From Anthonomus grandis grandis (Eukaryota; Arthropoda; Insecta; Coleoptera; Curculionidae), in the NCBI RefSeq assembly GCF_022605725.1, contig NC_065555.1, positions 8,384,938-8,448,937 of the forward strand: a stretch of 64,000 nucleotides of DNA, written 5' to 3'. Below are positions 59,013 through 64,000 of this stretch, piece by piece. Each line of letters starts with the position of its first letter. The first letter of the stretch is position 1. The notes beneath the pieces are model-generated. The model saw only the letters and a program-made list of their open reading frames with translations, did not search any database and was not told where the DNA came from. The position numbers and the translations under genes were made by a program.

Positions 59013-61457
59013 TGAGAATTCGTTTTTTAAGGCTTCTTTCATAATTTTGCAGCAATTCCAGGCTTCCAGGCCTTGCAACATTTAACCGATATCGCTTGCA
59101 CCAGCAAAAACAAAGTTGTCTCGGTCATCGCTTCCCTCAAGTAATGCCTCTCTTACAAGTTTGCTTTATTTTCTGTCTCCTTGAGTTTCAAATATATCGA
59201 GTAGTCTATATAATAAAGCTTAATCTAGACTAGATTAGTATTTCTTGAATCGTATTTAATTAAGTGAATTTGCTTATACATGTATGTATCAACTTAAATG
59301 TCGAAGAGTAATATATTCTATATCTAAAATTTTGAATAGTTTTGTGTTTAAAATTTCTAATGGTTTTTCATAATATTATCAATTAATTTTTTTCTCTGAG
59401 TATTTATATTTTCATATGTTCATGAAGTTCTTATGGCTTTTATTTAGAACTATATTATCAAGAAACATACATTTCTTCAGATAATAAAGCATATTTTAAC
59501 TTTGAATTTATATAGGATATACGAAATTTATAAGAAAATAATTATTTAGCTATAGGCAAATTGCATCTTAGATGTTACTTGTCTATAGCTAATTTGATGA
59601 AGGCAAAGTGGGATGTTGGGAAAGAAGTCAAAAGTGAATATTTTGAAGGCGCTATACAAGTAACTACCAAAAAACATCGTTTTTTTTTCTGAATACGCAA
59701 TCCTGGCCCTATAAACACCTAGAATAAAGAGCCTTAAAATAAATATTTTAATGCAAAATAATAAACATGAAAGAAAAAAACTTTCTAAAATATTTATTAA
59801 ATCGTGAAAAAAAAACTATAAATTGCAGATAACTAATAATAATATTTATTTTTCTAATATTTTATCTAAGCTACAAAGTTTAAAATATCTCGATTTGTCA
59901 TATTAGCCATACATAGTAAATCTGTGTCTTTACGCCTTTAATACTGAAACGCACGAGTAAGCCAGCTTCACCCTCTGAAATAAAAAGAATGTGTATTAAT
60001 ATTTTTAAAATCTAATACTTAAATCTCTCATAAATTTTTGCTAGTATTAAAGACTACAAAGAGGAGTTAATTAAACATGTAAGATATGAAATTACCAAAA
60101 TATTAAGGACAGATCTATGGGCGATCATTAAGTTGATCTTTTTTTATGTTAAAAGCGATATTATTTTGCAGACCAACAAAGTGCAATTAAGTTCATTAAA
60201 GTACGTAATTAGAAACTACTGACCAACCATAATATATAGCAGAAATCCGTAGCTCACACAATCGAATGCTTCTGAAAGCTTACAGAACAGTGCCGCAGAA
60301 GACTTTTGTTTGTTCGGGAAATTATGGGTTTGTCGTAGTAAAAGTAAGTGAAAGTAGTAAAAAGTAAATTAAAAACAGTATCTGCAGTATTTTTGTCAAA
60401 AATCAGTTATTTTCATTTACCAAACTAGTAAGTAACTTATCCCACTCCAATCGAAGTTCTCCTTTCCCAGAACAACTATCCAGATCCACTATTACCAAGA
60501 AACAGTTAATAAATGGCCAGCCAGCCTATTATTCCATTAAATGCGATGTAAAAAGACTAAAGGTAATTTTGTTGGTTGGAATTGATGTTACAGTACAAAT
60601 ACAAAAGCCTCGTTTAGATTTAAAATGTAATTTAAAAACTTTGATAGGCAGTCTGTGCTCAGGCACTTGAGTGTCAGACATTAAACGAAGGATTTTATTT
60701 TGGTATTTTAGGTTCAAAACTCCAAGCATAATTTTTTTTCTTAAATTTCTCCTGAAAGTGATAAAAATGCTTCCAATTGATCATGACTCCACCACTTTTG
60801 TTTCTATTTCTCTGCTATTTTCAAATTTAAACCAAATATTTGACTCCATATTTTTATGACTTAAATATCACAGGCATTAAACATTGCACGAACAAAATAT
60901 TGCATTATCATTACGGTCTAAGGCACGATATAAAAACGTGCCTTATACCTACTTCGTACTTTTATAACATGAGAACACGTACTAAAATATGGGATGCTGT
61001 AGTGCCTCACAGTACCTTACAGTAAGGACATGACAGAGAATCGAGATATATATCGGATTAACGGAACTTTTATATCTGGGATAGAGCAATGTGTGCCAGT
61101 ACTATGCATTACATAAAAAAATGTGACTTAATATCGTACCAATAATTAGTTGTCAAATTTTCTATTTTCTCTTTTGTACTCTTTATTTTAAGAAATAAAT
61201 TCTATGTGATACATTTTTTTTCAAAAGTTGTATCTTGACCTTTATCTATGGCATCGTTTTCGGTTATATATTTTTTTCCTTTGAAGTTTATCTGCATTTA
61301 ATTAATTTATGGTTTGTATCTTAAACTATTTGGAAAATTTTAATTGTGTATATTTTGTTTGCAGATGTATACTAATAAATATTTACTAGCCCTTAAAGTT
61401 TTTGTTTTAATATTGATGTTTTTAACTACTGAATTTTTTCATTTAAAATATACTAAC
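59013..61457. other. Intergenic region before the second odorant receptor
   Basis: No gene was recognised. The short last exon of the receptor on the - strand is expected near 61300-61457 but was not found. A repeat piece at 60966-61003 resembles 26709-26750. Confidence 0.45.
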
Positions 61458-63589
61458 TGATAAAGCGGCATTCAAATCCATGTTTCCAAAGGGTCCTATT
61501 CGCAGAGACAAAGGTCGTCCGCAGCGTATCATCATAAAGTATATCAAAAAAGATATTTGTTTTGGTTGGTTAAACCAATTGCTACTATAGAGAGCTTCCA
61601 GAAGACCCGTAGAACTCTATAAAATATTGATAATAAATCAGATAATTGTTTTTCTAAAACTATACTACACATCTATCATATGAGATGAAAAATAAATATA
61701 CAGTTTTGGGCTTATTTTTTACTTTGATTAAGAATAAAGTAACATCAATTTAAAATGTAAAATTTCTTTTAGAAATCAAATTAAGTATTGCTTTGAATTG
61801 TATTTTACTTCTGATGTAATAAAATTAAGGGGAGCTATTTGGGATGAAATAGCTTGGATTTTAATTATTTTACTTGACTATTTTTTGGTTTAGCTGGATA
61901 TTTATTACTATTGATTATATTTACAATAATTCCTAACTTTATGGTTGATTCTTTACTTTTTGTAATTTCATCCTCTTTAATTTTTATAAAATATAGTTTT
62001 TTATTCGCCGTTTGAAGAAAGTCACACAAGTAAAATTCAAATCACTCCATTTAAAGCAACATTCGATAGATAATTGTAAATTTGTTATCTATCTTTATCA
62101 ATTAGTTCTAATTTTTAGCAAAATGGCACATTTCTAGAATGGAAATTTATTGTAAGCAATAATGAGTGTAGCAGTTGAAAATGTTTGCGTCATTTCCGAT
62201 TTACGTTATAGGTAACAGTAATATGGTTGTTTAAGCAGAGAAGATAAAACAGCTCCCTGAAAAAAGGTTTCAGAAAGTTCACATAGGAAAATAAGCAGCA
62301 ATGCAAGTTTTAATGTTAAACAGAGGCAAAGGAGATACTCGTAGAAGTGTTGTATTAGAAAGTCTGTATGGATCTGTCTATTCGTCAGAAACCAAGTACA
62401 AAGTTGTAACGTACTCTTTTTGGAAATCGGAGACGTCATGAAAAGGGAATTATCTCATCAAGAGATTATAGTTTTGCTTTTAAAAATGCTACTTTACTAT
62501 GAAGTGTATCACAAATTCTACTAAAAAGATGTCACACTCATTTAAAAGTTCATTTTTTATTATAAAGTAGTTCATTTCTATTTATTCGTCAAACTCATTT
62601 GTTTGCCAAATACATTAAGCAAATTTAGGATTGCCATAGGTAATTGAAAGGCGCCATAGACTTGCCTGAAGTATTCGGACAATCAGATTACCAGAGCAGA
62701 TATTGCTGGTAATAAAGTAGTGAAACGAAAATAGGTAAGCGTAGACGTATTTTATGTCTCTAAGAATGTAGAAAATATAAAATCATAATAAATTATTCCC
62801 ATTATTGATAAGGTAATAGTAAAGCCTTTTTTTGAAATTCCTTACAGAAAAAATACTAGACCAGAAAGTATGATGAATGACATAAATTGCTGTGAGAGTT
62901 TAAAGAAATTTAATATACAATAAGAAAACTGAAGAGACATCGAAGTTTATGACATTGTATTAATGGAAACAAAACTATCGGATTATTATTTCTGAAAGAA
63001 AAGTTAACTGAACAACTGTATTAAAACTGGCCCACTGAACCTTTATGAAAAATGTGATTTACTAAAAGTTTAAATCTTTGTAAATTGAAGTTGATGAAAA
63101 TAGTTCTAAGAAATGCTCAATAATATTACATTTTTAATGCGTATTACATACAACATACATAGCATTTTCAACAAGATGGCGCTGTAATGCTTTAGCATTT
63201 CGAAAGTCGCTGATGGTTTTATAGATTCGGGGTCTGACAGAATAAATGCGCAAGGAAATTTTGCAAAATATCTATTAAATTTAATTAGGTTTCACTTTTA
63301 TTCTGTGATATAAGGCCTTTTTCCTTTTTATGAATGGCGTTTTCCATTAGATTATTAAAATTTTGCATAATAATACAAGAGACTTGACAAGACAAGAGAC
63401 TCTCAGGAGCATTTACCAAATGCTCCTGAGACTACGCTATATTATTTCATACGTAAATATTAACTACATACAGTTAGTTAAAAAAATATAACGTACCTCT
63501 ATAATAATTTCGTTGGCGTTCCAGCAAATTGCAAGCAGCTGTAAAGTGCAATGTATAAAGAATGTTCCATTAAATGGTATATGAACCAG
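61458..63589 (-). CDS. Second odorant receptor (7tm_6), 3' part only
   Basis: Two exons are seen: 63589-63497 (93 bases) and 61616-61458 (159 bases), with GT..AG borders and phase-0 joins. The lengths are identical to the corresponding exons of the receptor at 41855-47967. Exon one reads LVHIPFNGTFFIHCTLQLL.. and agrees at 24 of 31 residues; exon two reads GLLEALYSSNWF and RCGRPLSLRIGPFGNMDLNA and agrees at 33 of 53. The GTTAGT donor after the last codon again implies one more short exon. The upstream exons must be to the right of the window. It is a tandem paralogue in the same orientation; no damage is seen in the visible part. Confidence 0.88.
63401..63431. repeat. 14-bp inverted repeat with 3-base loop
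   Basis: The arms 63401-63414 (tctcaggagcattt) and 63418-63431 are exact reverse complements around acc. It is 66 bases left of the receptor exon, in the intron. Confidence 0.75.
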
Positions 63590-64000
63590 CTAAAATTTAA
63601 ATTAAAATAGTGGTTAATAATAGTAGTAAATAAATATTTCATTAATAATGTTGCAATAATTTGATTCAAAATTATCACAGATGTCCCTGGTAGCTTAGCT
63701 TGGTAATATATTGACTAAATAGAGTAGACCTTTATTATATTATTATTACATAGATGTGAACATAGCGATTCTAAGTTACGTTGTTCTTATCATAAATAGC
63801 CAAATCTAAAATTGTCATTAATTAAAGATCTAAGAATACCATTTTATGTTAGGTTCTTCGTAAATTTAGTAGATCACGAAGACTCAGACTAATTTATGTA
63901 ACACATTACAGCCTGCCTCCCGAAATTAGTATTTCGAGTTAAATTGTATGACCGTCAGGATATAGCTAAACATAATATAAAATAAGGGAAATAGGAAAAT
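63590..64000. other. Receptor intron continuing past the right edge
   Basis: No exon matching the next upstream receptor exon is present. It is ordinary AT-rich sequence. Confidence 0.5.

Overview
This window is AT-rich insect nuclear DNA, and a beetle-like holometabolous genome is the best guess. The main evidence is two kinds of insect chemoreceptor gene: an odorant receptor of the insect-only 7tm_6 family and a gustatory receptor of the sugar-receptor type. Both are split by short-phase introns with GT..AG borders. The intergenic space is filled with decayed DNA transposons (Tc1/mariner, mariner-like with a DUF4817-type N-terminus, PIF/Harbinger), LINE and Penelope-like fragments, and one gypsy-type remnant. 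No bacterial or plasmid features are visible, and I saw no rRNA, tRNA or CRISPR array.

Layout. Positions 1-6896 are non-coding. A leucine-rich-repeat (LRR) gene on the + strand has its last two exons at 6897-7084 and 16306-17200; its 9.2 kb intron holds three transposon-derived elements. About 160 bp after its stop codon, a 3.49 kb segment is tandemly duplicated (17361-20845 and 20885-24379) with a 39 bp filler between copies. From 24380 to 29858 I see no gene. A gustatory receptor gene of eight exons runs from 29859 to 37564 on the + strand; all phases join and give 398 codons. Its 5 kb first intron carries a nested pair: a PIF/Harbinger element (32000-34765, TTA target duplication) inside a mariner-like element (30845-34876). 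LINE fragments follow at 37.7-39.4 kb.

Two related odorant receptor genes lie on the - strand. The first (41855-47967) reads through six exons in phase; its very short last exon is not resolved. The second (61458-63589) shows only its two exons nearest the 3' end, and its 5' part lies beyond the right edge. Between them are a mariner copy with a lost catalytic Asp and frame breaks (49959-51085), a degenerate local duplication (52.2-53.4 kb), a mariner-like transposase fragment (54.6-54.8 kb) and a gypsy gag/integrase remnant (58.25-59.0 kb).

Functionally, this is a chemosensory neighbourhood: one candidate sweet-taste-type receptor and two odorant receptor paralogues, next to an LRR cell-surface protein. 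There is no operon logic here; the genes are independent. Long introns act as landing sites for transposons. All gene models come from reading splice signals and frames by eye; no alignment or transcript data were available.
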